Positions 1-5,599 of a stretch of DNA of 5,871 nucleotides are shown piece after piece (within the stretch, counting starts at the first letter, position 1; each line of letters begins with the position of its first letter). The stretch lies in NCBI GenBank assembly GCA_022563075.1, contig JADFOC010000193.1, forward strand, positions 1 to 5,871. The letters run 5' to 3'. The position numbers were made by a program, and so were the translations under genes. The notes beneath the pieces were generated by a model. It was not told the origin of the DNA. It did not search any database and was given only the letters and a program-made list of their open reading frames with translations. The DNA is from Pseudomonadota bacterium. GTDB lineage: Bacteria; Pseudomonadota; Gammaproteobacteria; Pseudomonadales; Pseudohongiellaceae.

Positions 1-67
1 CGATGAAGATGCTGCAAAAATCACCACCGTACAACTGGCCTGTGACTACATTAACCAACATCTGTAA
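1..67 (+). CDS. acpP: Acyl carrier protein, C-terminal end (partial)
   Basis: Reading from base 2, the window opens with 21 codons ending in TAA at 65-67. The peptide is DEDAAKITTVQLACDYINQHL. This corresponds to the end of helix III and helix IV of AcpP; the E. coli protein ends [22 protein letters not shown]. AcpP carries growing acyl chains on a phosphopantetheine arm attached to a DSL serine, which lies upstream of the window and cannot be checked. The gene is cut by the left edge. It lies directly before fabF, as in most gammaproteobacteria, and is followed by a terminator, which fits its usual high expression from its own promoter. The identification rests on a short peptide but is strongly supported by the neighbouring gene. 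Confidence 0.93.
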   Translation, partial: DEDAAKITTVQLACDYINQHL

Positions 68-89
68 GATTTAATTGATTACAAAAGGC

Positions 90-121
90 AAAGCTACTCT
101 GGAGTACTCTGGAGTAGCTTT
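90..121 (+). terminator. Intrinsic terminator after acpP
   Basis: A 10-base-pair perfect stem (AAAGCTACTC at 90-99 with GAGTAGCTTT at 112-121) encloses a 12-base loop. It is followed by a T-rich run (TTGTTTATTT at 121-130). It starts 23 bases after the acpP stop codon and ends 43 bases before fabF. It probably ends most acpP transcripts while letting some polymerase read through into fabF. The loop contains an 8-base palindrome (102-109) that arises from a tandem duplication of TACTCTGGAG (95-104 and 105-114). I see no clear promoter between this terminator and fabF. Confidence 0.85.
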
Positions 122-164
122 TGTTTATTTGGCCGTAGATCATTAGCGCTGAGAGAGTGCACCA

Positions 165-1406
165 TTGAATGGCAGAAGAGTTGTAGTAACCGGACTTGGG
201 TTAATTACTCCGGTGGGAAATGATGTAGCCACCGCTTGGGATGCTCTCAAGAATGGTCAGAGCGGAATAAACACTATCAGCCATTTTGATGTCAGTGGAT
301 TTACCACCCAAATTGGCGGTTCGGTCAAAGACTTCGACGCCAGTCTCTACATGGATGCGAAAGCAGCGCGACGCATGGATGTGTTCATGCGTTACGGGAT
401 CGCCGCTGGCGTCCAGGCCTTCGAGGATTCCGGTCTGGCCGACTCTAATTGGAACCCGGACCGAGCCGGCGTGGCAATTGGCTCAGGTATTGGTGGTATT
501 ACCGCCATCGAAGAGACAGCACTGCAGATCAGCAATGCCAGTCCGCGCAAGGTATCTCCTTTCTTCGTGCCCGGCTCGATCATCAACATGATTGCCGGCA
601 GTCTCTCTATCCGTTTCGGTCTAAAAGGTCCCAACATCGCCGTGACCACTGCCTGTACTACCGGTACACATAATATCGGTCTAGCCTCCAATATGATCAG
701 CAACAATCAGGCGGAGGTGATGCTCGTGGGTGGGGCAGAAATGGCAACTTCCCCGGTAGGCTTGGGTGGATTCTGTGCCGCTCGCGCGCTATCGATGAGA
801 AATGATGACCCCCAGCGTGCTAGCCGGCCATGGGATAAAGACAGAGACGGATTTGTCCTCAGTGACGGTGCTGGCATTTTGGTGTTGGAAGAATTGGAGC
901 ATGCCAGGCAACGTGGAGCCACAATCTATGCCGAATTAGTTGGTTTTGGCATGAGTGGCGATGCCTATCACATGACTTTACCCTCCGCCGGCGGAGCGGG
1001 TGCCGCGCGCTGTATGCGCAATGCCTTAACCAGTGCACATTTGGATCCGTCAGCCGTGGACTACATCAACGCACATGGTACTTCTACGCTGGCTGGTGAT
1101 ATGGCTGAGACACAGGCAATTAAAACCGTCTTCGCCGACCATGCCGACAAGCTTTGTGTCAGTTCCAGTAAATCGATGATCGGACACTTGCTGGGTGCAT
1201 CCGGAGCGGTGGAAGCGATAATTTCTGTGTTGACGCTGCGAGATCAGGTGGTAACGCCCACCATTAATCTCGATGAGCCAGATGCAGGATGTGATCTGGA
1301 TTACGTGCCGCACACCAGCCGAGAGCAGAAAGTAAGCATAGTACTAAGTAATTCATTTGGTTTCGGCGGCACCAATGGCAGTCTCATCTTTTCAAAATTT
1401 GACTAG
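165..1406 (+). CDS. fabF: 3-oxoacyl-[acyl-carrier-protein] synthase II (KAS II)
   Basis: This is the condensing enzyme of type II fatty acid synthesis: it joins malonyl-ACP to an acyl-ACP with release of CO2. In E. coli it performs the palmitoleate to cis-vaccenate elongation that adjusts membrane fluidity. The 413-residue length matches E. coli FabF. The thiolase-fold signatures are all present: nucleophile Cys164 in [12 protein letters not shown], His304 in NAHGTST, Lys336 in SSSKSMIGH, His341, and the GFGGTNGS loop with gatekeeper Phe400 near the C terminus. The start is TTG. An in-frame TGA at 150-152 excludes any longer form, and the next usable start would remove the first beta strand (RRVVVTGLG). 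A weak GAGAG-type ribosome binding site lies at 151-157. The gene follows acpP and its terminator, and pabC begins 39 bases after it. FabB was considered, but the sequence and the acpP neighbour fit FabF. Confidence 0.97.
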   Translation: MNGRRVVVTGLGLITPVGNDVATAWDALKNGQSGINTISHFDVSGFTTQIGGSVKDFDASLYMDAKAARRMDVFMRYGIAAGVQAFEDSGLADSNWNPDRAGVAIGSGIGGITAIEETALQISNASPRKVSPFFVPGSIINMIAGSLSIRFGLKGPNIAVTTACTTGTHNIGLASNMISNNQAEVMLVGGAEMATSPVGLGGFCAARALSMRNDDPQRASRPWDKDRDGFVLSDGAGILVLEELEHARQRGATIYAELVGFGMSGDAYHMTLPSAGGAGAARCMRNALTSAHLDPSAVDYINAHGTSTLAGDMAETQAIKTVFADHADKLCVSSSKSMIGHLLGASGAVEAIISVLTLRDQVVTPTINLDEPDAGCDLDYVPHTSREQKVSIVLSNSFGFGGTNGSLIFSKFD

Positions 1407-1445
1407 AGACTGGTTCGATAGTCTGCAACTGATCGGGTTATCAAC

Positions 1446-2279
1446 TTGCAAACTTTGATCAATGGTCAGCAGTCTGACTTCATTTCAGTGCAAGATCGCG
1501 GCTTGCAATACGGCGATGGCTGCTTCGAAACCATTCGCATTCATGCCGGCATGCCGATTCTGCTGAGACTCCATCTCGAGAGGCTGGAACGGTCATGTCG
1601 GCGCCTCGGTATCCCGCTCGAGTTGCCTGAACTCAATAATGAACTAAAGCAGATACTCGACAGCAATGACCCCGACGGCGTCGTAAAAATCACCGTCACT
1701 CGCGGCAGTGGCGGGCGCGGTTACCGACCAAACAATCAGAGCCAGCCTACTCGAATAATTCAGTATTTTCCGTATCCAGCAGATTACAACCAATATACCG
1801 AGCAGGGGGTGAGCGTCATGGTGTGCCAACACCGTCTCTCCAGTAACGCGGCATTGTCGGGGATGAAACATTTAAATAGACTTGATCAGGTATTGGCGAG
1901 CATGGAATTGTCTGACGAATTTGCCGAAGGAATTTGCCTGGACCAAATTGGAAATGTCATAGAAGGCACCAAGAGTAATTTACTCCTGGTGAAGAATGAC
2001 AGACTCATCTGTCCCGATCTGAGTGTGGCCGGGGTCAGAGGCATTATGCAGCAGTTTTTGCTGCATCGATTCGCGAAAGATGGGATGCAGTCAGAAAATC
2101 GGGTAGTGGCACTCGAAGAACTGAAGGAGGCTAACGAGCTGTTCCTATGTAACAGTGTATTTGGAGTATGGCCAGTGATTAAACTGGTTGAAAATGATAC
2201 TGTGTTTGAATGGTCAGTAGGCCCAAGAACTCGACAAGCGATTCTCTATCACAATGAAGTTTTTAACTTTGCCAGCTGA
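1446..2279 (+). CDS. pabC: Aminodeoxychorismate lyase (4-amino-4-deoxychorismate lyase)
   Basis: This is a PLP-dependent fold-type IV enzyme that splits 4-amino-4-deoxychorismate into p-aminobenzoate and pyruvate for folate synthesis in the cytosol. The family marks run in order: LINGQ at the start, DRGLQYGDGCFETIR at residues 17-31, TRGSGGRGY at 85-93, the PLP-binding lysine Lys141 in GMKHLNRLDQVL, Glu173 in VIEGTKSNL (the cofactor-nitrogen acid), and GVRGIMQQF near 196-204. E. coli PabC has GIKHLNRLEQVL at the same place, and this separates it from branched-chain aminotransferase IlvE. The length of 277 residues is close to the family norm of about 270. The start is TTG at 1446; a second in-frame TTG at 1455 is possible, and an in-frame TAG at 1419-1421 limits any extension. 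There is no clear Shine-Dalgarno sequence, so translation may depend on coupling to fabF. Confidence 0.94.
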   Translation: MQTLINGQQSDFISVQDRGLQYGDGCFETIRIHAGMPILLRLHLERLERSCRRLGIPLELPELNNELKQILDSNDPDGVVKITVTRGSGGRGYRPNNQSQPTRIIQYFPYPADYNQYTEQGVSVMVCQHRLSSNAALSGMKHLNRLDQVLASMELSDEFAEGICLDQIGNVIEGTKSNLLLVKNDRLICPDLSVAGVRGIMQQFLLHRFAKDGMQSENRVVALEELKEANELFLCNSVFGVWPVIKLVENDTVFEWSVGPRTRQAILYHNEVFNFAS

Positions 2280-3288
2280 TCCGCTGATACGAAAATGTGT
2301 CATCGCAGTTTTAATCCTTTTGCTACTGGTTAGCATCCCGCTACTATTCAGTCTCCGTTTTTTGCACTCTCCGGTGACGACGCTGCATGAATCAATAACA
2401 TTTGAAGTGGCTGCAGGCAGTTCGCTATCGAGAGTGAGTCTGGACCTGAACCAAGCCGGTTATCTTCGATATCCATTGTTATTTAACTTATTGGCTAAAT
2501 GGCGGGGCGTCGAAGATGCGATTAAAACCGGAGAATATGAGCTGATACCGGGCTTAACGCCGGCGCAATTGTTAACCCAGTTGGTACGAGGGGATAGCTT
2601 GCAGTACCGCATTACGCTGATAGAGGGATGGACCTTTCGCCAAGCGCTGGATGCAATCTGGCAAAGCGATAAGATCGAGAAGCAGCTACAATCAAGGAGC
2701 ATGGCTGAGATCGCCAATCTCTTGAGTCTCGATGTGGATAATCCCGAAGGACTGCTTTTCCCTGATACCTATTTTTACACCGCCGGCACTTCCGATATTC
2801 AGCTGCTGCAGAGAGCGAGTGACAGACTGGAACATGTCTTGGCAACCGCTTGGGAGACCAGGTTAGGCGCTTTGCCTTATGCGAGTTCTTACCAGGCGTT
2901 GACGCTGGCTTCGATCATTGAAAAGGAATCTGCCGTGGGGGCCGAGCGTGGACACATAGCAGGCGTATTTGTGCGACGCCTGGAATTAGGCATGCGTCTG
3001 CAGTCAGACCCAACCGTAATCTATGGCATGGGAGAGTCCTACGGCGGTACTATTCGCAGCGCCGACTTGTCCAGGGTAACGCCTTATAACACTTATCGTA
3101 TAGACGGTTTGCCGCCCACGCCCATAGCCTTGCCCAGCATGGAATCGATTCATGCGAGTCTGAATCCACTACCATCTGGCTATTTGTATTTTGTGGCCAA
3201 AGGTGACGGTGGTCACATTTTCTCGAGCACACTCGAAGAACACAACGAAGCAGTTAATCGCTATCAACGGCAATCAGCCGTTCAATAA
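2254..3288 (+). CDS. mltG: Endolytic murein transglycosylase MltG (YceG family)
   Basis: This is an inner-membrane lytic transglycosylase that cuts nascent glycan strands and so helps set peptidoglycan chain length. A basic N terminus (residues 1-14) is followed by one hydrophobic segment at about 15-35, so the protein is probably anchored with its catalytic part in the periplasm. A small LysM-like region at about 46-95 precedes the YceG domain. Conserved blocks include GLLFPDTYFYTAGTS (166-180), ASIIEKESA (219-227), where Glu225 aligns with the catalytic Glu218 of E. coli MltG, LGMRLQSDPTVIYGMG (245-260) and TPYNTYRIDGLPPTPIALP (276-294). The length of 344 residues matches E. coli (340). The ATG lies 26 bases inside the end of pabC, in another frame and without a clear ribosome binding site, which suggests translational coupling. 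The next gene, tmk, starts 24 bases downstream. Confidence 0.95.
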   Translation: MKFLTLPADPLIRKCVIAVLILLLLVSIPLLFSLRFLHSPVTTLHESITFEVAAGSSLSRVSLDLNQAGYLRYPLLFNLLAKWRGVEDAIKTGEYELIPGLTPAQLLTQLVRGDSLQYRITLIEGWTFRQALDAIWQSDKIEKQLQSRSMAEIANLLSLDVDNPEGLLFPDTYFYTAGTSDIQLLQRASDRLEHVLATAWETRLGALPYASSYQALTLASIIEKESAVGAERGHIAGVFVRRLELGMRLQSDPTVIYGMGESYGGTIRSADLSRVTPYNTYRIDGLPPTPIALPSMESIHASLNPLPSGYLYFVAKGDGGHIFSSTLEEHNEAVNRYQRQSAVQ

Positions 3289-3312
3289 TGTAGGGAGTGT
3301 CCGATACAAGTC

Positions 3313-3951
3313 ATGCAAAAAGACACGGGATTATTTATTACGGTGGAAGGTATCGAAGGAGTAGGTAAAAGCACCAACATCGAATGGATAAAACAATGCC
3401 TTGAAGCCAGGAATATTCAATGCATTGTGACCAGAGAGCCAGGTGGCACTCTTCTGGCGGAGAAAATCAGGCAACTATTACTAGAAGTGCAGGAAGAACC
3501 GGTGACCGAGTTAAGTGAACTGTTGCTGGTATTTGCCGCTCGTGCGCAACATGTGGAGAGACTAATCAAGCCCACCCTGTCACAGGGTCAGTGGGTCATA
3601 TGCGATCGCTTTACCGATGCAACCTATGCTTATCAGGGAGGCGGTCGCGGAATACATCGGAGCACCATAGCGGAACTGGAGTTGTTGGTTCAAGGTCAAT
3701 TAAAACCGGATCTGACTATTATTCTGGATCTGGATCCGGCAATAGGATTAGCGCGGGCTCAACAGAGAGCAAGCCTGGACCGATTCGAACAGGAAGAGAT
3801 CGCATTTTTCGAGAAGGTAAGAAAAGCCTATCTCGAGATCGCCGCCGCGGAACCCGAACGCTGTGTAATAATCGATGCGTCGCAAAACTTGGATGTGGTT
3901 AAATCCAATATCCTGCTCGCGTTACAACAAAGGGTGTTTAATGGTGAGTGA
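3313..3951 (+). CDS. tmk: Thymidylate kinase (dTMP kinase)
   Basis: Tmk transfers phosphate from ATP to dTMP, giving dTDP on the way to dTTP for DNA replication. The P-loop is EGIEGVGKST (12-21). The TREPGGT motif (40-46), the DRF box (98-100) followed by YAYQGGGRG (105-113), and a lid at about 148-161 with Arg148, Arg152 and Arg157 complete the fold. Arginines in the lid and none in the P-loop are the mark of type II bacterial enzymes such as that of E. coli. The length is 212 residues, close to the 213 of E. coli. No other ATG, GTG or TTG lies in frame between the mltG stop and this ATG. The purine-rich GGGAG at 3293-3297 sits about 15 bases upstream, which is rather far for a ribosome binding site. 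The 3' end overlaps holB by 11 bases. Confidence 0.96.
   Translation: MQKDTGLFITVEGIEGVGKSTNIEWIKQCLEARNIQCIVTREPGGTLLAEKIRQLLLEVQEEPVTELSELLLVFAARAQHVERLIKPTLSQGQWVICDRFTDATYAYQGGGRGIHRSTIAELELLVQGQLKPDLTIILDLDPAIGLARAQQRASLDRFEQEEIAFFEKVRKAYLEIAAAEPERCVIIDASQNLDVVKSNILLALQQRVFNGE
3929..3934 (+). promoter_or_regulatory. Ribosome binding site of holB, inside tmk
   Basis: AAAGGG lies six bases before the ATG at 3941 and within the last codons of tmk. It decides the holB start: an in-frame ATG at 3875 would lengthen the protein by 22 residues that match nothing expected of the delta' family. Confidence 0.6.
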
Positions 3952-4969
3952 TGAGCTCGACCAACAAGCGACCGCTTTCGAAATTCCGTTGCCTTGGCAG
4001 TTAGCAGCATGGGGACGACTGGCCCAACAATTCAAGACTGAGCAATTAGCCCACGCCTATCTCGTCTGCGGCGAGAGCGGCCTGGGCAAAACCATGTTCG
4101 TCTCCGCATTTGCTCACTTCATGCTCTGTCGCACACCGCATCAGCAGGTAGCTTGCGGTGAGTGCCCAAATTGTCTAATGGGCGGCAAGCATAGTCATCC
4201 TGATATCTGGCAGATCGGCCCGGAAGAGGGCAGTAAGGATATCAAGATAGAACAAATCAGGTTCTTGTCCGAATTTGCTATTCGCACCAGTCATTCTGGT
4301 GGCGCCAAGGTAGTCATCATCACCCAGGCGCATCGGTTGAATGCTAACGCCGCTAATGCCTTGTTGAAGACTCTGGAGGAACCACCGAATAATACCTATC
4401 TGTTCCTGGTCAGTGATCTGGCCGGTAGAATGTTGCCGACGATACGCAGTCGCTGCCAACGCCTGTTTTTTTCCGCGCCATCGAAATCGGAAGCATCCCA
4501 ATGGCTGCAGGTGAAACTTGGGCTCGAAGACATCGATAAGCTGTTGCTTGCCTCGCGCAACAGGCCGCTACTCGCATTGGAATTGGCGGCTACTGGGGCG
4601 CTTGAGCATAGACAAGAATTCCTGGCGAAACTGGGTGAACTTGCACGGGGTCAATCTTCGATCGATAAACTGGTAAACCTGTCCGGAAAAATTGGAGAAA
4701 TCACCGCGTTGGGGTATTTGGCAGCGACTTCGACTATATTAATTAAGTGCATGTTAACTAATCAGCGACCCGACGAAACAGACCAGGCAACAGACGCACT
4801 GTGCTCGATTTTCGATGCCAAGCAGTTGCCGGTTCAAGCGTTGGTGGCTGATCTTTTTGGCTTCTTCGAGGAAGTGCAGACAGCGAGGGGGCAGTTAATT
4901 GCAGGCACCAATCCGAATCCACAGTTGATTATGGAATCGTTGCTGTGGCGCTGGAGCATGCTTCAGTAA
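3941..4969 (+). CDS. holB: DNA polymerase III subunit delta' (clamp loader)
   Basis: HolB is the stator-like delta' subunit of the clamp loader, which works with DnaX and HolA to place the beta clamp on primed DNA. From the chosen ATG the protein has 342 residues (E. coli 334). Visible marks are a P-loop GESGLGKT (44-51), a zinc module of Cys63, Cys72, Cys75 and Cys78 with the E. coli spacing, the block NANAANALLKTLEEPP (134-149), and the SRC motif at 170-172 carrying the arginine finger offered to a neighbouring DnaX. The Walker B position reads VVIITQAH (124-131), without the acidic pair of DnaX, so ATP hydrolysis is unlikely. The C-terminal part (about 180-342) is poorly conserved, as usual for this subunit. 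The gene overlaps tmk by 11 bases in another frame. DnaX is ruled out by the SRC and Walker B pattern, the length and the synteny. Confidence 0.95.
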   Translation: MVSDELDQQATAFEIPLPWQLAAWGRLAQQFKTEQLAHAYLVCGESGLGKTMFVSAFAHFMLCRTPHQQVACGECPNCLMGGKHSHPDIWQIGPEEGSKDIKIEQIRFLSEFAIRTSHSGGAKVVIITQAHRLNANAANALLKTLEEPPNNTYLFLVSDLAGRMLPTIRSRCQRLFFSAPSKSEASQWLQVKLGLEDIDKLLLASRNRPLLALELAATGALEHRQEFLAKLGELARGQSSIDKLVNLSGKIGEITALGYLAATSTILIKCMLTNQRPDETDQATDALCSIFDAKQLPVQALVADLFGFFEEVQTARGQLIAGTNPNPQLIMESLLWRWSMLQ

Positions 4970-5017
4970 TGCAATGCAGCACCGCGCAACGTGATGGATA
5001 AATTGTCAGATATAGGG

Positions 5018-5023
5018 AAGGAG
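5018..5023 (+). promoter_or_regulatory. Ribosome binding site of pilZ
   Basis: AAGGAG lies ten bases before the GTG at 5034. It is the best Shine-Dalgarno match among the plus-strand genes here and supports the GTG start. An in-frame TAG at 5013-5015 excludes a longer reading. Confidence 0.75.
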
Positions 5024-5033
5024 TACCAAAGCA

Positions 5034-5369
5034 GTGGCAGGGCATGGCATTTTATCGCTAACGATCAAAACCAAGGCGGTCTTGTATGCGGCCTACATGC
5101 CCTTTATCAAGTATGGCGGTCTCTTCATCCCAACCAAGAAGAGCTATCAGATTGGCAATGAAATCTTCATGTTGCTGAAACTGATGGATGATGCCGAGAA
5201 AATTCCGGTCGCCGGGAAAGTAGTGTGGGTTACCCCTCCGCGGGCACAAGGTACCCGGGTGCGTGGTATTGGCATTCAATTTAATGATACCGAGGGTGTT
5301 GCAAAAACTCGGATCGAGAACATCCTGGCAGGACAATTGGAATCAGACAAACCGACACATACGATGTGA
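5034..5369 (+). CDS. pilZ: Type IV pilus assembly protein PilZ
   Basis: This is a small cytosolic protein of 111 residues needed for type IV pilus formation; in Xanthomonas it connects the motor ATPase PilB with the degenerate EAL protein FimX. The sequence looks like Pseudomonas PilZ throughout: GILSLTIKTKAVLYAAYMPF (5-24), the MDDAEKIPVAGKVVWVTP stretch (51-68), GIGIQFND (78-85) and the C-terminal DKPTHTM. Cyclic-di-GMP binders of the PilZ domain carry RxxxR and D/NxSxxG. Here no arginine occurs before residue 70, and the second motif is replaced by MPFIKYGG (22-29), so c-di-GMP binding is unlikely, as known for the founding PilZ. The gene lies 64 bases after holB, as in Pseudomonas, and may share its transcript. 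The rest of the pilus machinery is not in the window. Confidence 0.94.
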   Translation: MAGHGILSLTIKTKAVLYAAYMPFIKYGGLFIPTKKSYQIGNEIFMLLKLMDDAEKIPVAGKVVWVTPPRAQGTRVRGIGIQFNDTEGVAKTRIENILAGQLESDKPTHTM

Positions 5370-5386
5370 GCTCAGGCAAGGCACGC

Positions 5387-5421
5387 AAAAAAAAGCCTGA
5401 AGCCGGGGGGCGACTTCAGGC
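5387..5421 (-). terminator. Intrinsic terminator reading on the minus strand
   Basis: An 8-base-pair stem (GCCTGAAG at 5395-5402 with CTTCAGGC at 5414-5421) has an 11-base loop containing six G. On the plus strand it is preceded by eight A (5387-5394), which become a run of eight U in a minus-strand transcript. On the plus strand no T-run follows. The structure is therefore a standard terminator for transcription coming from the right, probably that of the oxidoreductase gene ending at 5600. It may give only weak termination for pilZ, whose stop codon is 18 bases to the left of the A-run. Confidence 0.75.
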
Positions 5422-5599
5422 AAATACCATTAGGAGTAACACATAAAGGAATAACTCGGAACTCATTAAGTTCCTGTGAAGTTGAGCACCAAGTCGGGTA
5501 CGTGGATTCAGCTTCAGTATCTTAAGTAAAGACCAATTCCAGAATAATGCCACTTTATTTGCAAATAATTTGACTATTCGGGAAATTCGCGCTAGGCCT
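5422..5599. other. Non-coding spacer between pilZ and a convergent gene
   Basis: I find no convincing gene here. The stretch holds a GGAGTAA-type ribosome-binding-like motif near 5432-5438 that leads to ATA rather than ATG, a short hairpin (GGAACT 5458-5463 with AGTTCC 5469-5474, five-base loop), and a perfect 14-base palindrome at 5555-5568. A 17-codon frame beginning with GTG at 5476 lacks a ribosome binding site and is not called. The stretch is probably the 3' untranslated part of the minus-strand transcript, plus possible remnants of a lost plus-strand leader. Confidence 0.5.
5555..5568. repeat. Perfect 14-base palindrome
   Basis: TTATTTGCAAATAA equals its own reverse complement. It lies 32 bases beyond the stop codon of the minus-strand oxidoreductase gene. 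A symmetric AT-rich site of this kind is typical of dimeric DNA-binding proteins, but it has no recognisable promoter next to it, so a role is unproven and chance is possible. Confidence 0.4.

Noticed and set aside
392..706. Open frames antisense to fabF and the other genes (for example 392-706, 1644-1871, 4175-4501)
   Set aside because: They are shadows of strongly conserved genes on the plus strand, without ribosome binding sites or recognisable domains.
3875..3940. Longer holB form starting at an ATG 66 bases upstream
   Set aside because: It would overlap tmk by 77 bases and add 22 residues with no likeness to delta'. The ATG at 3941 has an AAAGGG six bases upstream and an ordinary short overlap.
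4970..5033. Separate promoter for pilZ in the 64-base gap
   Set aside because: An ATAAAT near 5000 has no credible -35 element in front of it. Read-through from the holB operon is enough to explain expression.
5372..5421. Attenuator-like arrangement: TCAGGC at 5372-5377 could pair with GCCTGA of the terminator stem
   Set aside because: The alternative stem has six pairs and a 17-base loop, is weaker than the terminator, and lies after pilZ with no gene to control.
5476..5529. 17-codon plus-strand frame starting at GTG
   Set aside because: It has no ribosome binding site at a usable distance, no likeness to known peptides, and a length expected by chance.
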